From contig JADLAX010000011.1 in NCBI GenBank assembly GCA_020848035.1, positions 25,188-89,187 of the forward strand: 64,000 bases of DNA, in the 5' to 3' direction. Below are positions 8,680-16,809 of this stretch, in pieces; position 1 is the first letter of the stretch; every line of letters starts with the position of its first letter. The notes beneath the pieces were generated by a model. The model did not search any database. It was not told the DNA's origin and saw only the letters and a program-made list of their open reading frames with translations. The position numbers and the translations under genes are program-made. The stretch is from Anaerolineae bacterium. GTDB lineage: Bacteria > Chloroflexota > Anaerolineae > Promineifilales > Promineifilaceae.

Positions 8680-9240
8680 ATGACCGAAACGGTTGAAAAA
8701 CTTTTAGATGAATTAGACAGCGTTCGGGAAAGGCTGCTGGTGGCGGTTGATGAGCTGCCGGATGACGCGCTGCTGGCACCCAACACCATCGGCAGCTGGT
8801 CGGTGGCCGATTTGCTGGTGCAGCAAACCGCCTGGGAATCGGAGCTGGTGACGGGGCTGATGCAAGTGGCCCAGGGCAAAAAACCGGCGCGGCTGCTGGC
8901 GGCGCTGGACAATCGGGAGGAATACGGCCGTCTGCGCTACGAAGAAAACCAGGGCCGTGACCTCGACCGCATTTTTGACGACCTGCCCCAGGTGCGCATG
9001 CAGTTGGAGGAGTGGCTGGAAGAGTTTACGGAAAAGCAGCTCAGCCAAAAAGGGTTGTTTCCCTGGCTTAACGGCCAGTCCCTGGCCCAGCTAATTGCCC
9101 GGGTCACCTACGAACAGGAACTGCGCACGCTGCCCCTGGTGGAAGCCGTGGTCCGCAAATGGCAAACTCCGCCTGACGACATGATGATTTCACTCACCCC
9201 CAAAAATGGCGAAGATGACTCAACCGATCCCGCCGCTTGA
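8680..9240 (+). CDS. DinB/ClbS-like four-helix protein
   Basis: A 186-residue, mostly helical protein. The opening TETVEKLLDELDSVRERLLVAVDELPDDALL followed by GSWSVADLLVQQTAWE matches the DinB/DfsB (DUF1706) superfamily, whose members are metal-dependent four-helix-bundle enzymes or resistance proteins. The usual metal-ligand His after the first helix pair (LLxHxxxWE) is Gln here (LLVQQTAWE), so metal binding is doubtful. It is the first of two co-directional genes, followed after 57 bases by ygfZ. Function not assignable. Confidence 0.65.
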   Translation: MTETVEKLLDELDSVRERLLVAVDELPDDALLAPNTIGSWSVADLLVQQTAWESELVTGLMQVAQGKKPARLLAALDNREEYGRLRYEENQGRDLDRIFDDLPQVRMQLEEWLEEFTEKQLSQKGLFPWLNGQSLAQLIARVTYEQELRTLPLVEAVVRKWQTPPDDMMISLTPKNGEDDSTDPAA

Positions 9241-9297
9241 ACCGACAAAAATCGGACCAATCCTCGATGATTGGTCTTCTACTTGAGGAAGAACCCA

Positions 9298-10251
9298 ATG
9301 ACAACTTCACAAATTCGTTCTGATGTTTACCAGGCGGCCCGGGAAACGGCCGTACTCACCGACCGCAGCGATCTGGGCGTCCTCCTTTTTAGCGGCGAAA
9401 CCCGCTTTGACCTGATCAACCGCATGTCCACCCAAAAAGTGCTGGCCATGGCCAAAGGCACCGGCACGGCCACCATTCTCACCACCGACATCGGCCGGAT
9501 CATCGACCGGCTGCTGCTGTACGCCACCGACAGCAAGCTGTACGCCCTCACCAGCGAAAACAACAGCGACCCTATCGCCCACTACTTGATGCGCTTTGTT
9601 TTCTTCCGGGATGATTTTCACATTCAAGACATCACCAGCGACACCGTGATTTTTGGCGTTTACGGGCCGCAGGCGCGGCCAAAGCTGGCACAGGCTGGCT
9701 TCCCCGACGAAGATCTGCCGCTGCACCACTGGCGCGAGGTGCAGTTTGGCGATGTGACCGCCTATTTGCACCGCACCGACCCCATTCACGGCGACGGCTA
9801 TTTTGTGATGGGCCAGGCAAATGATCGCGCAGCGCTGTGGTCGCGGCTGCTAGACACAGGCCTGGTAGTGGCCGATGCCGCCGCCTTCGACTACCTGCGC
9901 ATCGAGGCCGGGCTGCCACGCTACGGCCGTGAGCTGACCGGCGACTACATTCCGCTGGAAGCCAATTTGTGGGGCGACGTGTCGTTTAACAAGGGGTGCT
10001 ACATCGGCCAGGAAATCATTGCCCGCATGGAAAGCCGGGGCAAGCTGGCCAAAAAGCTGGTAGTGCTCACCGCCGATGGCCCGCTAGAAGCGGGCAGCGA
10101 CCTTCAGGCCAATGGCAAAAATGCGGGCACGGTGACCTCAACGGCCGTTGGCCCCCAGGGCACCATCGGGCTGGGCTACATAAAAACCTCGGTTCTAGAT
10201 TCTGAAAGCGAGTTGATGGTAGGGGAGACGGCCGTTACCATTAATCATTAA
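9298..10251 (+). CDS. ygfZ: YgfZ/GcvT-like folate-binding protein
   Basis: ATG at 9298 is preceded by GAGGAAGAACCC; 317 residues result. The diagnostic motif KGCYIGQEIIARMESRG near the middle is the YgfZ signature (K-x-C-Y-x-G-Q-E), and the N-terminus resembles the folate-binding fold of the aminomethyltransferase GcvT. YgfZ proteins use tetrahydrofolate in synthesis or repair of certain Fe-S clusters, such as those of radical-SAM enzymes. No glycine-cleavage genes are nearby, which supports YgfZ rather than GcvT. Confidence 0.88.
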   Translation: MTTSQIRSDVYQAARETAVLTDRSDLGVLLFSGETRFDLINRMSTQKVLAMAKGTGTATILTTDIGRIIDRLLLYATDSKLYALTSENNSDPIAHYLMRFVFFRDDFHIQDITSDTVIFGVYGPQARPKLAQAGFPDEDLPLHHWREVQFGDVTAYLHRTDPIHGDGYFVMGQANDRAALWSRLLDTGLVVADAAAFDYLRIEAGLPRYGRELTGDYIPLEANLWGDVSFNKGCYIGQEIIARMESRGKLAKKLVVLTADGPLEAGSDLQANGKNAGTVTSTAVGPQGTIGLGYIKTSVLDSESELMVGETAVTINH

Positions 10252-10286
10252 GCAACCGGACATCCAGGCTGCGGAGAAAACGGCGA

Positions 10287-10898
10287 CTATCTTGCCGTTG
10301 CCGTTGTGTAGCGCATGATAAGCTGCGTCTCTGAAGCGTTTGCCACCTCAATAAAACCGACCTCGCGAAACGCGGCGGCTACCCCCATATACCCGGCGTA
10401 GCTGCCAAGCGTTTGCCCTACCAATTTTTCGCACTGCATGTCTATTGGATATCCTTCAATGACCGCTGCCCCCTGTTGTTCGGCATACGCCACGGCGCCT
10501 CTGAGCAATTTTGCCATAATGCCCCTTTGACGAAACGGTTTGGCAACAAAAAAGCACACCACAGACCAAACAGGCGTGTCATCTACACGCTTCAAAATCC
10601 TTGAGTTTTCCAGAGCAGCATACTCATGTCGAGGACTCACCGAACACCAACCCACTGGCTTTTCGTCAACATAAGCCAGCACGCCCGCCACGTCATTGTT
10701 TTCGGTCATTGTTTTCAGAACGGCTTTAGTCCCTTCGCCTTTTAAACTCTTGAATTCGGCCCGGTTCAAGCGCCAAAACATGCACCAGCAGCCTGCATAA
10801 GCGCCTTTGGGACCAAAAAGCAGCTCAATATCTGGCCAGCGTTCGGCCGTGGCCGGATAAACAGTTACCGCAAAAGGTTCTTGGGGAATTTTGCTCAC
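10287..10898 (-). CDS. GNAT-family N-acetyltransferase
   Basis: GTG start at 10898 with GAGGTG seven bases upstream; 203 residues. The acetyl-CoA-binding segment FVAKPFRQRGIMAKLLRGAVAYAEQQGA contains the R/Q-x-x-G-x-A/I signature of GNAT enzymes (here RQRGI), after the beta-strand PVWSVVCFFV. The early WCMFWRLNR segment is typical of a GNAT subfamily found in many soil bacteria. Substrate unknown. It is in the same direction as, and 21 bases after, the dienelactone hydrolase gene. Confidence 0.85.
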   Translation of the reverse strand: MSKIPQEPFAVTVYPATAERWPDIELLFGPKGAYAGCWCMFWRLNRAEFKSLKGEGTKAVLKTMTENNDVAGVLAYVDEKPVGWCSVSPRHEYAALENSRILKRVDDTPVWSVVCFFVAKPFRQRGIMAKLLRGAVAYAEQQGAAVIEGYPIDMQCEKLVGQTLGSYAGYMGVAAAFREVGFIEVANASETQLIMRYTTATAR

Positions 10899-10919
10899 GT
10901 TTCACCTCGTTCTGTTGAG

Positions 10920-11573
10920 TCAATCATTGTCAGGCATGCTCAAAAACGCAAAGGTACGCTTCCAGGCCAATACGGCCGCTTGAGCATCATAATAGTCCGG
11001 GCGATCTGATTCACAAAACCAGTGGGCCGCACCTGGATAGGTATAAATTTCGGCATTCGCCGCATACATCTTTCTCACTTCCTCTAGCGGCTCCCACTCG
11101 TCAGCTTCGCCAAAGTGGCCCTGGAATCGCGACTTACTTTGCGACAAATCGGCACCACTGCCGCCATAAAACAGCACAACTTTGCTGAAAGCATCCGGCG
11201 AAAGGGAATCGAGGAGCAGCGCAAAAGAAGCCCCCATAGAAAAACCGACGGCGGCTACTTTGGCCCCTTGCACGGCCGGGTGAGTCTGAAGGAAGCTTAA
11301 GGCGGATTCAGCGGTGGCCTGCGTGGCCGGAAAATCACGCGTCTCCAGGATATGCATTGCTTCGTCTGGTGTTGCTGCCACCTTACCATGATGCAGGTCT
11401 GGCGCAAAACAAACATATCCTTGAGCCGCGATCTGTTCACAGACTGATTGAAAGAAATCCGTTAATCCCCACCAGGCGTGTAAAAGCATCACCCCTGGTC
11501 CCTTGCCTACCTCTGGCACAGCAAGGACGCCCTGACGTTCATGCCCGTCTACCCAAAAGTTTACTTTTGACAT
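10920..11573 (-). CDS. Dienelactone hydrolase family protein
   Basis: ATG at 11573 is preceded by AGGAGA; 217 residues. An alpha/beta hydrolase with GVMLLHAWWGL (oxyanion-region motif), nucleophile elbow GFSMGAS (Ser in place of the Cys of classical dienelactone hydrolase), a likely catalytic Asp after VVLFYGG, and a final His in GAAHWF. Members hydrolyse small cyclic esters or related compounds in the cytosol. Physiological substrate unknown. Confidence 0.88.
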   Translation of the reverse strand: MSKVNFWVDGHERQGVLAVPEVGKGPGVMLLHAWWGLTDFFQSVCEQIAAQGYVCFAPDLHHGKVAATPDEAMHILETRDFPATQATAESALSFLQTHPAVQGAKVAAVGFSMGASFALLLDSLSPDAFSKVVLFYGGSGADLSQSKSRFQGHFGEADEWEPLEEVRKMYAANAEIYTYPGAAHWFCESDRPDYYDAQAAVLAWKRTFAFLSMPDND

Positions 11574-11714
11574 ATTCACTTCTCCTGTATTTGAAGGTTG
11601 AACTGGACGCGCTAAGTATAGCACATTAGTTCTTAATTCAATCGGCGACTTTCAGGAAATTGGCAGGAAAAAGGCAGAAAATCCGAAGGAAGTGCAGCAA
11701 GTAAAGGGGGGAGA

Positions 11715-13523
11715 TCAAATACGGCCGAATTCTCGCGCCAGCTGGGCCACCGAAAGGTAAATGAAGGTGGGGTTGCCCTGGGGATCGGTGAACGGGTCGG
11801 CACACTTTTCCAGGTTGTGGATGAGCTGCTCCATTTGCGCCAGGGTGAGTGATTGGCCGGGGCGCAGCGAGATGGTCTGGCACACGGCCGTTACCAGCCC
11901 CGCCTCTTCCACCACCCCCTTGCTCTGCTCCAGCTCGGTAACCACAGCTACCAACAGCCGGGCCGGATCGGCGCTGGCGGCCAGCTTGGGCACGGCACGG
12001 ACCATGAAGGTGTTTGGGCCAAACGCCTCGAACTGCAAGCCCACCCGCTCCACAACTTCTTGATACTGCTCCAACAATTTGGCCTGGCTGGGGGAGAGGG
12101 TAACGGCCGTTCCCGTCGACAGCAGCTGCACCGTCACTCGATCTTCGGCCCACTCGGCCTGCATCTGCTCAAAAAGCGCCCGCTGGTGTGCCGCCTGCTG
12201 GTCGATCAAAAACAGCCCTTCCGGCCCCTCGGTGATGATGTACGAAGCGCCAACCTGCCCCACCACGCGCATGATCGGCAGTTGAGATTCGCTGGCCGGT
12301 TGGGCATGGTTGGTCACAAGCGGCAGCTCGCCGCCCTCATCGTCCCATTCATCCAGCCAGCTCAAAGCCAGGTCGGCCTGTGCCGCCTGCGCCGGGGCAA
12401 ACGATTCCTGATTGAGTGAACCCATCCAGCCAGGCGATTCGCCGCCATCCATACTGCCCAGTGCCCAGGCAGACATTTGCCGCGTGGGGGCATCGGCCAC
12501 CAGGGTCTGACGCACGGCACGCTGCACGGTGCCAAACGGCGCTTTGTCGTGGCGGAAGCGCACCTCGGTTTTGGTGGGATGCACGTTCACGTCCACCTCT
12601 TCCGGCGGCAGCTGGATAAAAATCAGCCCCAGCGGATAGCGACCGGAGGGCAGCAGGGTGTGGTACGCCTGGATGACGGCGTAGGTGAGCTGGCTGTCTT
12701 TGACCCAACGGCCGTTGACAAACAACGTAATCTGCCCCCGGTTGGCAAAATGCACGCCGGGCGGGCCGACAAAACCGGCAACTTCAATATGGGAACGAGA
12801 ATTGGAGATTGGAGATTGGAGATTAGTGTCATCAGTCTCCAATCTCCAGTCTCCAATCTCCAGTAACTGCCGCGTGATTTCCGGGCCGTAAATCGCCACC
12901 AGCACGTCCTGCACCTGGCCGCTGCCGCTGCTTTGGAAGGTGATACGGCCGTTGTGCGTCAGCCGGAAGCGAATTTGCGGGTAGGCCAGGGCATAGCGGG
13001 TGACAAATTCGTCGATGAGGCGCTTTTCGGTAGCGGCCGTTTTCAGAAATTTCAGGCGGGCGGGCACGTTGTAAAACAGATTCTCCACGGCAATAACGGT
13101 ACCCTGCGGCGCACCAACCGTTTCGCGGTTCACCACGATGCCGGCTTCCAGCACCAGGCGCGTGCCCGCGTCCGCCCCCTCGGCGCGGGAGACGATGGTG
13201 AGCTGGCTCACGGCGGCAATAGCGGCCAACGCTTCGCCGCGAAAGCCCAGGGTGCGGATGGCGTTTAAATCGTCGATGGTTTGCAGCTTGGAGGTGGCGT
13301 GGCGCAAAAAGGCCGTTTCGACGTCCTCGGCGGCGATCCCCTGGCCATTGTCGGCAATCTGGATGCTCTCTCGCCCGCCGTGGCGCACGTCGATATTGAT
13401 GGTGGTGGCACCCGCATCAATCGCATTTTCCACCAGCTCTTTGACGACGGAAGACGGCCGTTCCACCACTTCCCCGGCGGCAATTTGGGAGGCCAACTGT
13501 TCCGACAAACGATGAATCTTCAT
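11715..13523 (-). CDS. mutL: DNA mismatch repair protein MutL, endonuclease site lost
   Basis: A 602-residue MutL with all GHKL ATPase motifs: VVKELVENAIDAGA (N-box), IADNGQGI, RHATSKL, TLGFRGEALA. The C-terminal dimerisation domain is present, but metal-binding residues known from endonucleolytic MutL are replaced: DQHAxxE(x)4E reads D441-Q-Q-A-A-H-Q-R-A-L-F-E452, and CPHGRP reads DPQGNP. Residues about 223-245 (GDWRLET...LQSPISN) are encoded by an inserted word-repeat element absent from normal MutL. The 3' end lies close to the next minus-strand gene. MutS is not in the window. Confidence 0.95.
   Translation of the reverse strand: MKIHRLSEQLASQIAAGEVVERPSSVVKELVENAIDAGATTINIDVRHGGRESIQIADNGQGIAAEDVETAFLRHATSKLQTIDDLNAIRTLGFRGEALAAIAAVSQLTIVSRAEGADAGTRLVLEAGIVVNRETVGAPQGTVIAVENLFYNVPARLKFLKTAATEKRLIDEFVTRYALAYPQIRFRLTHNGRITFQSSGSGQVQDVLVAIYGPEITRQLLEIGDWRLETDDTNLQSPISNSRSHIEVAGFVGPPGVHFANRGQITLFVNGRWVKDSQLTYAVIQAYHTLLPSGRYPLGLIFIQLPPEEVDVNVHPTKTEVRFRHDKAPFGTVQRAVRQTLVADAPTRQMSAWALGSMDGGESPGWMGSLNQESFAPAQAAQADLALSWLDEWDDEGGELPLVTNHAQPASESQLPIMRVVGQVGASYIITEGPEGLFLIDQQAAHQRALFEQMQAEWAEDRVTVQLLSTGTAVTLSPSQAKLLEQYQEVVERVGLQFEAFGPNTFMVRAVPKLAASADPARLLVAVVTELEQSKGVVEEAGLVTAVCQTISLRPGQSLTLAQMEQLIHNLEKCADPFTDPQGNPTFIYLSVAQLAREFGRI
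12798..12864. repeat. Word-hairpin, family E (GGAGATT), inside mutL
   Basis: Left arm: three GGAGATT words from about 12798 to 12826. Right arm 12834-12862: the complementary words TCTCCAATCTCCAG. They form a long hairpin within the mutL coding sequence without breaking the frame. The same element lies intergenically at 26801-26871. Confidence 0.88.
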
Positions 13524-13548
13524 GCGAACAATTGTACCACAGCAACCA

Positions 13549-13606
13549 CCGAGGAGTGGGCATCCTCAGATGCCCAACCGTTCGCATCTGAGGATGCTCA
13601 CTCCGC
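13549..13606. repeat. Inverted repeat, family G (GCATCCTCAGATGC), copy 1
   Basis: GAGGAGTGGGCATCCTCAGATGC at 13551-13573 pairs with GCATCTGAGGATGCTCACTCC at 13584-13604 across a short loop that contains CCGTTC. A near-identical element lies at 17725-17792, including the CCGTTC loop. It sits between the Nudix gene and mutL, just upstream of the mutL start. Confidence 0.88.
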
Positions 13607-13630
13607 AAACTAAACCATGGTTTTATAGAA

Positions 13631-13706
13631 AGAGATGGGACGCTGATGAACGCAGATAAACGCTGATTTTTCTTCTTATCCGCGTCATCCGCGTTTATCC
13701 GCGTCC
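13631..13706. repeat. Word-hairpin, family H (CGCTGAT/CGCAGATAAA)
   Basis: GACGCTGATGAACGCAGATAAACGCTGA on the left is mirrored by complementary TCCGCGTTTATCCGCGTC-type words on the right. It occupies the gap downstream of the Nudix gene stop. Related words recur at 28206-28250 and 46925-46990. Confidence 0.7.
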
Positions 13707-13708
13707 TA

Positions 13709-14224
13709 TTATTTAAGTTGGGTTTTGAGCTGCGCAATGGCGGCGCGAGTAGAGGCGAAGGCGACTTCGGGCAGGTCGTCTGGGGCGAAGAAGGCGGCGG
13801 CATCGGCATCGTCGCCGGGCTGGAGCGTGCCGCCCAGCAGCCGCGCCTTGTACATGATGAAGATGGACGCGCCGCCCTGCCCTGGCGGGTTGTGGTAGAC
13901 ACCCACCAGCTCTTCAATGGCCACCTGCAAATTGGTTTCTTCAAGGGCTTCGCGAACGGCCGTTACCGCCGGATCCTCCCCTGCATCCAAAAAACCGGCG
14001 GGCACACTCCACTTGCCCACTTCCGGGCGCATCGTGCGGCGCACCAGCAGAATTTTGCCCTCGTGCACCACAAACACCCCCACGCCGACCTTCGGGTCGG
14101 TGAAATGAATAAAACCGCAGCTGGGGCAAACCCGGCGCGGCTTATCCATAAACGGCCGTGTTTCCATTGGCGTGGCGCAGCGACTGCAAAACTTCACATT
14201 TTCTGGGGCAGAAGAACAAGTCAT
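13709..14224 (-). CDS. Nudix hydrolase with N-terminal zinc ribbon
   Basis: ATG at 14224 gives 171 residues; a longer frame upstream lacks family support. N-terminal zinc ribbon with CSRC and CPSC pairs, as in NADH-pyrophosphatase-type Nudix proteins, is followed by the Nudix box GFLDAGEDPAVTAVREALEET (G-x5-E-x7-R-E-x2-E-E). It probably hydrolyses a nucleoside diphosphate derivative such as NAD(H) or ADP-ribose. The stop lies within family-H repeat territory. Confidence 0.88.
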   Translation of the reverse strand: MTCSSAPENVKFCSRCATPMETRPFMDKPRRVCPSCGFIHFTDPKVGVGVFVVHEGKILLVRRTMRPEVGKWSVPAGFLDAGEDPAVTAVREALEETNLQVAIEELVGVYHNPPGQGGASIFIMYKARLLGGTLQPGDDADAAAFFAPDDLPEVAFASTRAAIAQLKTQLK

Positions 14225-14267
14225 CGTTGGTAGGAGGGTCAAGGCGTGCCTGGACCCTATGACATCA

Positions 14268-15308
14268 TTATGTCTGGCGGCGGGCGTAAAAAGTGAAGCC
14301 GAGCAGCAAGAGCAGCAGCGCACCCAATCCGATTTGCAGCCAGAACAGCGTATTTACCGGCTCCGCTGCTGGGTTTTCGCGCACGGTTTCTTCGGGGAGA
14401 ACGGCCGTTGTCTCGGCCGATTCTGTCTCGGCCGATTCCGTCTCAGCAATCGCTTCGGGCGCTTCGGCGGCCGCATCGTCTTCCTGGGCCCGATCTGGCA
14501 GCGGCGTGGGCGGCGTGACTCGCGGCGTAGCGGGCGTCGGCTGCGCCTCGCGTGTTGCCTCTGGCGCTGGAAGCACCCCGTCACCATCTTCAGACGTCGC
14601 TTCTTCGGTGTTCGCTGCAGCCGGAGGTGCTTCCTGAGTGGCCGCAGTCGCTGGCAGCGATTCTTCGGCCGGTGCTTCTTCGGCCGATTCTTCCTCGGCC
14701 TCTGCCGCCGCATCTGCTGCCACCTCTTCCGCTTCTTCCTCAATCGTCTCCACTTCTTCAACCAGTGCCGACTCTTCGGCCGCGCTTTCTGCCGCTGGTG
14801 CTTCAGCGAAAGACGAATCTGTAGCGATTTCTGCGGCGGGTGCAGCTTCAGCAGCCCCGGAAACGGCTTCATCCGCCGTGTCCTCGGCGTTAAAGGTTGT
14901 CACTTCCGTCCCTTCCAGCTGGGCCACGTCGGCGGCCGGCGCCATGGCCATCTGACCACCGGTCGTGAAGATTCCGGCGGCAATGGCGAAGATGAAAAAG
15001 AAAGCGGCCAGGGCGGTGGCGGTGCGCAAAACGGGGTAAGCCTGAACCCACGGCTGCCGGGCCGGACGGCCGTACGCCGCCGGATCCAATATGAAGTTGC
15101 GCGGCACATCCCGCTGCGGCAGTCGGCGCAGGCTTTGCTTGATCAGCAGCAGCTGCTCAACCTGGGCGCGCAGAACAGCATCTTGAGCCATCTCCTGCTC
15201 AAACTGCTGCCGCTCGCGGTCATTCAGCGTCCCGTCCAGGTAGGCGGTCACCGCTTCTTGCCGTTTCTCCTCGGCTGATTTCGTTAGGTTCCGCAAAAAA
15301 TTGAACAT
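14268..15308 (-). CDS. Anti-sigma factor-like membrane protein
   Basis: ATG at 15308 gives 346 residues. A cytoplasmic helical domain (AYLDGTLNDRERQQFEQEMAQD, typical of anti-sigma/zinc-finger-like regulators but without the Cys pair) precedes a membrane helix (TALAAFFFIFAIAAGIF, about residues 100-118). Then comes a very long Ala/Glu/Pro-rich, low-complexity extracellular stretch and a C-terminal membrane helix (LFWLQIGLGALLLLLLGFTFY). It follows the ECF sigma gene, which it probably controls. The acidic spacer suggests an envelope-stress sensor. Confidence 0.78.
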   Translation of the reverse strand: MFNFLRNLTKSAEEKRQEAVTAYLDGTLNDRERQQFEQEMAQDAVLRAQVEQLLLIKQSLRRLPQRDVPRNFILDPAAYGRPARQPWVQAYPVLRTATALAAFFFIFAIAAGIFTTGGQMAMAPAADVAQLEGTEVTTFNAEDTADEAVSGAAEAAPAAEIATDSSFAEAPAAESAAEESALVEEVETIEEEAEEVAADAAAEAEEESAEEAPAEESLPATAATQEAPPAAANTEEATSEDGDGVLPAPEATREAQPTPATPRVTPPTPLPDRAQEDDAAAEAPEAIAETESAETESAETTAVLPEETVRENPAAEPVNTLFWLQIGLGALLLLLLGFTFYARRQT

Positions 15309-15317
15309 GTCACTCAG

Positions 15318-15391
15318 AGTTGCAAGTGGGCAGGTGGGCAAGTGGCAAGTGATTCTTCTTACTTGCGTACTTGCAACCTGCAACTTGCAGA
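15318..15391. repeat. Word-hairpin, family K (GCAAGTGGGCA/ACTTGC)
   Basis: TTGCAAGTGGGCAGGTGGGCAAGTGGCAAGT-type words on the left are followed by complementary ACTTGCGTACTTGCAACCTGCAACTTGCA words on the right. It lies between the ECF sigma gene and its anti-sigma gene, so it may modulate their relative expression. Confidence 0.82.
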
Positions 15392-15423
15392 CTAATTAAT
15401 CAAATTAAGGATAAAGTCAATCG

Positions 15424-16017
15424 TCATTCACCTTGTAAACGATAATTCTCCGGTAAAAGTTCCTTAAATCCCTGCAAACAATCGCGCAGTTTGGAGCGTG
15501 CCCGGCTGATGCGCGATTTGACCGTGCCGAGCGACACGTCGGTGATGTCGGCAATTTCGTTGTAATCGTACCCTTCGATGTCGCAGAGAACGGCCGTTAC
15601 CCGCTGATCATCCGGCAACCCCTGCAAGCACGACTCAATCGCCTGGATCAGCTCCAACTGCTGCTGCCGTGATTCCGGGCCAATGGCCGGATCGCGCAGA
15701 AACGCAAACGATTCATCATTGTCTTCGGTAATGCCTTCCAGGGAAGATTGGGGACGGCGCTTGCGGCGGCGCAGCTCGTCGTAGCAACCGTTGGTGGTAA
15801 TGCGCAGCAGCCACGCCTTAAAATTGCCCTCGCGGAACTTGTTTAGCGATTGATACGCCGAGATAAACGCTTCCTGCGTGGCATCCTCGGCCGCCTGCGG
15901 TTCGCCCATGATGCGGTAGGCAACGTTGTACACCACCTGCTGGTAGTGCAAAACCAGCGTGTTGTACGCCTGCACGTCGCCTTTTTGGGCCTGCTTGATG
16001 AGCTTCTCTTCGTCCAT
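15424..16017 (-). CDS. ECF-family RNA polymerase sigma factor
   Basis: A 197-residue sigma-70 of the RpoE/SigW type. Region 2: YNVAYRIMGEPQAAEDATQEAFISAYQSLNKF. Region 4: LPDDQRVTAVLCDIEGYDYNEIADITDVSLGTVKSRISRARSKL, a clear helix-turn-helix. It is followed by the anti-sigma-like gene, giving the standard sigma/anti-sigma arrangement. It directs RNA polymerase to an unknown stress regulon. Confidence 0.93.
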   Translation of the reverse strand: MDEEKLIKQAQKGDVQAYNTLVLHYQQVVYNVAYRIMGEPQAAEDATQEAFISAYQSLNKFREGNFKAWLLRITTNGCYDELRRRKRRPQSSLEGITEDNDESFAFLRDPAIGPESRQQQLELIQAIESCLQGLPDDQRVTAVLCDIEGYDYNEIADITDVSLGTVKSRISRARSKLRDCLQGFKELLPENYRLQGE

Positions 16018-16022
16018 GAATT

Positions 16023-16096
16023 AGAGTGAAAAGTAAAAAGTGATAAGTAAAAAGGTTGCGCTTACTTTTCACTTTTTACTTATCGCTTTTCACTCT
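16023..16096. repeat. Word-hairpin, family A, copy 2
   Basis: Left arm 16023-16054 starts AGAGTGAAAAGTAAAAAGTG. Right arm 16061-16096 ends GCTTTTCACTCT. The same words occur in a different order on the two arms, so pairing is good but imperfect. It lies directly upstream of the sigma-factor start. Confidence 0.87.
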
Positions 16097-16156
16097 CCCA
16101 CTGTTATTGACAGAAAAAACGGCCTGAACTATACTCCCGCACGTCCCAGATAACTG

Positions 16157-16238
16157 GCCGAAGTGGCGGAACTGGCAGACGCGCACGACTCAAACTCGTG
16201 TTCCTCCGGGAGTGTGGGTTCGATTCCCACCTTCGGCA
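16157..16238 (+). tRNA. tRNA-Leu (anticodon CAA)
   Basis: Acceptor stem GCCGAAG (16157-16163) pairs with CTTCGGC (16231-16237). The anticodon stem CACGA/TCGTG encloses loop CTCAAAC, so the anticodon is CAA (reads UUG). The T arm is GTGGG-TTCGATT-CCCAC. A class II variable arm (TTCCTCCGGGAGT) confirms Leu. The discriminator base is A and CCA is not encoded. Confidence 0.96.
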
Positions 16239-16242
16239 CTGG

Positions 16243-16350
16243 TCATCCTGCAAAAGGATGAAGTTCCAGCAAAGCAGCTGGATTATAAGCCCCGCAAAGG
16301 GGCAGGGCAAATTCAGAGGGCTGCACCAGCATGGGCAGTCCTCTTTTTTA
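16243..16350 (+). terminator. Triple-hairpin trailer and intrinsic terminator after tRNA-Leu
   Basis: Three short hairpins follow the tRNA: CATCCT/AGGATG, CCAGC/GCTGG and GCCCC/GGGGC, with GCAAA or CAAAG in or beside the loops. A terminator hairpin GAGGGCTGC (16316-16324) with GCAGTCCTC (16335-16343) followed by six T residues ends the series. The terminator is clear; the role of the three preceding hairpins is unknown. Confidence 0.75.
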
Positions 16351-16368
16351 TGTAAATTGCACACCCAA

Positions 16369-16413
16369 CACCCCCACCCTAGCCCTCTCAGGGGGAGGGC
16401 TAGGGTGGGGGTG
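16369..16413. repeat. Inverted repeat, family F (CCCTAGCCCTC), copy 1
   Basis: CACCCCCACCCTAGCCCTC (16369-16387) is the perfect complement of 16395-16413, a 19-bp stem with a 7-base loop. It ends 16 bases before the ATG at 16429, so in RNA it could mask the ribosome-binding region. A second copy lies at 57024-57067. Confidence 0.92.
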
Positions 16414-16428
16414 AGGGTCTAATTTTTT

Positions 16429-16809
16429 ATGAACCGTCTTCCCACCCCCATTTTTATTTTGCTTGGTTTGGCCATTGGTGTGGGCCTGGGGCTGGCCGTG
16501 GGTTGGGTCTTTTGGCCGACAGAATTCACCGATGCCAATCCGGCCGTGCTGGACGATGGCTACCGGCGTGACTACGTGCAGCTGATTGCCGACAGCTACG
16601 CCCTGGACAACAACCTGGCGGCGGCCCAGCAGCGCATCGGCGACCTGGGCGAAGACGGGCCACAGTACGTGCTGGTGGTGCTCATCGACATGATTTTACG
16701 CCAGGATGACGACGCGTCGATTCGGCGACTGGCGCGGCTGGCCAACGACATTGGCCAGTACACCCCCGCCATGCAGCCCTACCTGGCCGCCCCGGAGGCC
16801 GCGCCATGA
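16429..16809 (+). CDS. Small membrane-anchored protein, paralogue of next gene
   Basis: A 126-residue protein with one N-terminal membrane segment rich in Gly (IFILLGLAIGVGLGLAVGWVFW), then WPTEFTDANPAVLDDGYRRDYVQLIADSYALDNNLAAAQQRIGDL. The same pattern (FTDAxPAxxxxxYRxxYxxLxxxSYA) occurs in the following gene, so the two are tandem paralogues. Stop and next start overlap (ATGA at 16806). The helical extracytoplasmic part looks like a single TPR-like unit. Family unknown. Confidence 0.72.
   Translation: MNRLPTPIFILLGLAIGVGLGLAVGWVFWPTEFTDANPAVLDDGYRRDYVQLIADSYALDNNLAAAQQRIGDLGEDGPQYVLVVLIDMILRQDDDASIRRLARLANDIGQYTPAMQPYLAAPEAAP

Noticed and set aside
9298..10251. Aminomethyltransferase GcvT
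   Set aside because: KGCYIGQE and length of 317 residues point to YgfZ, and glycine-cleavage genes are absent.
16243..16310. A second tRNA after tRNA-Leu
   Set aside because: No acceptor stem or T-loop (TTCGA) in the three hairpins.
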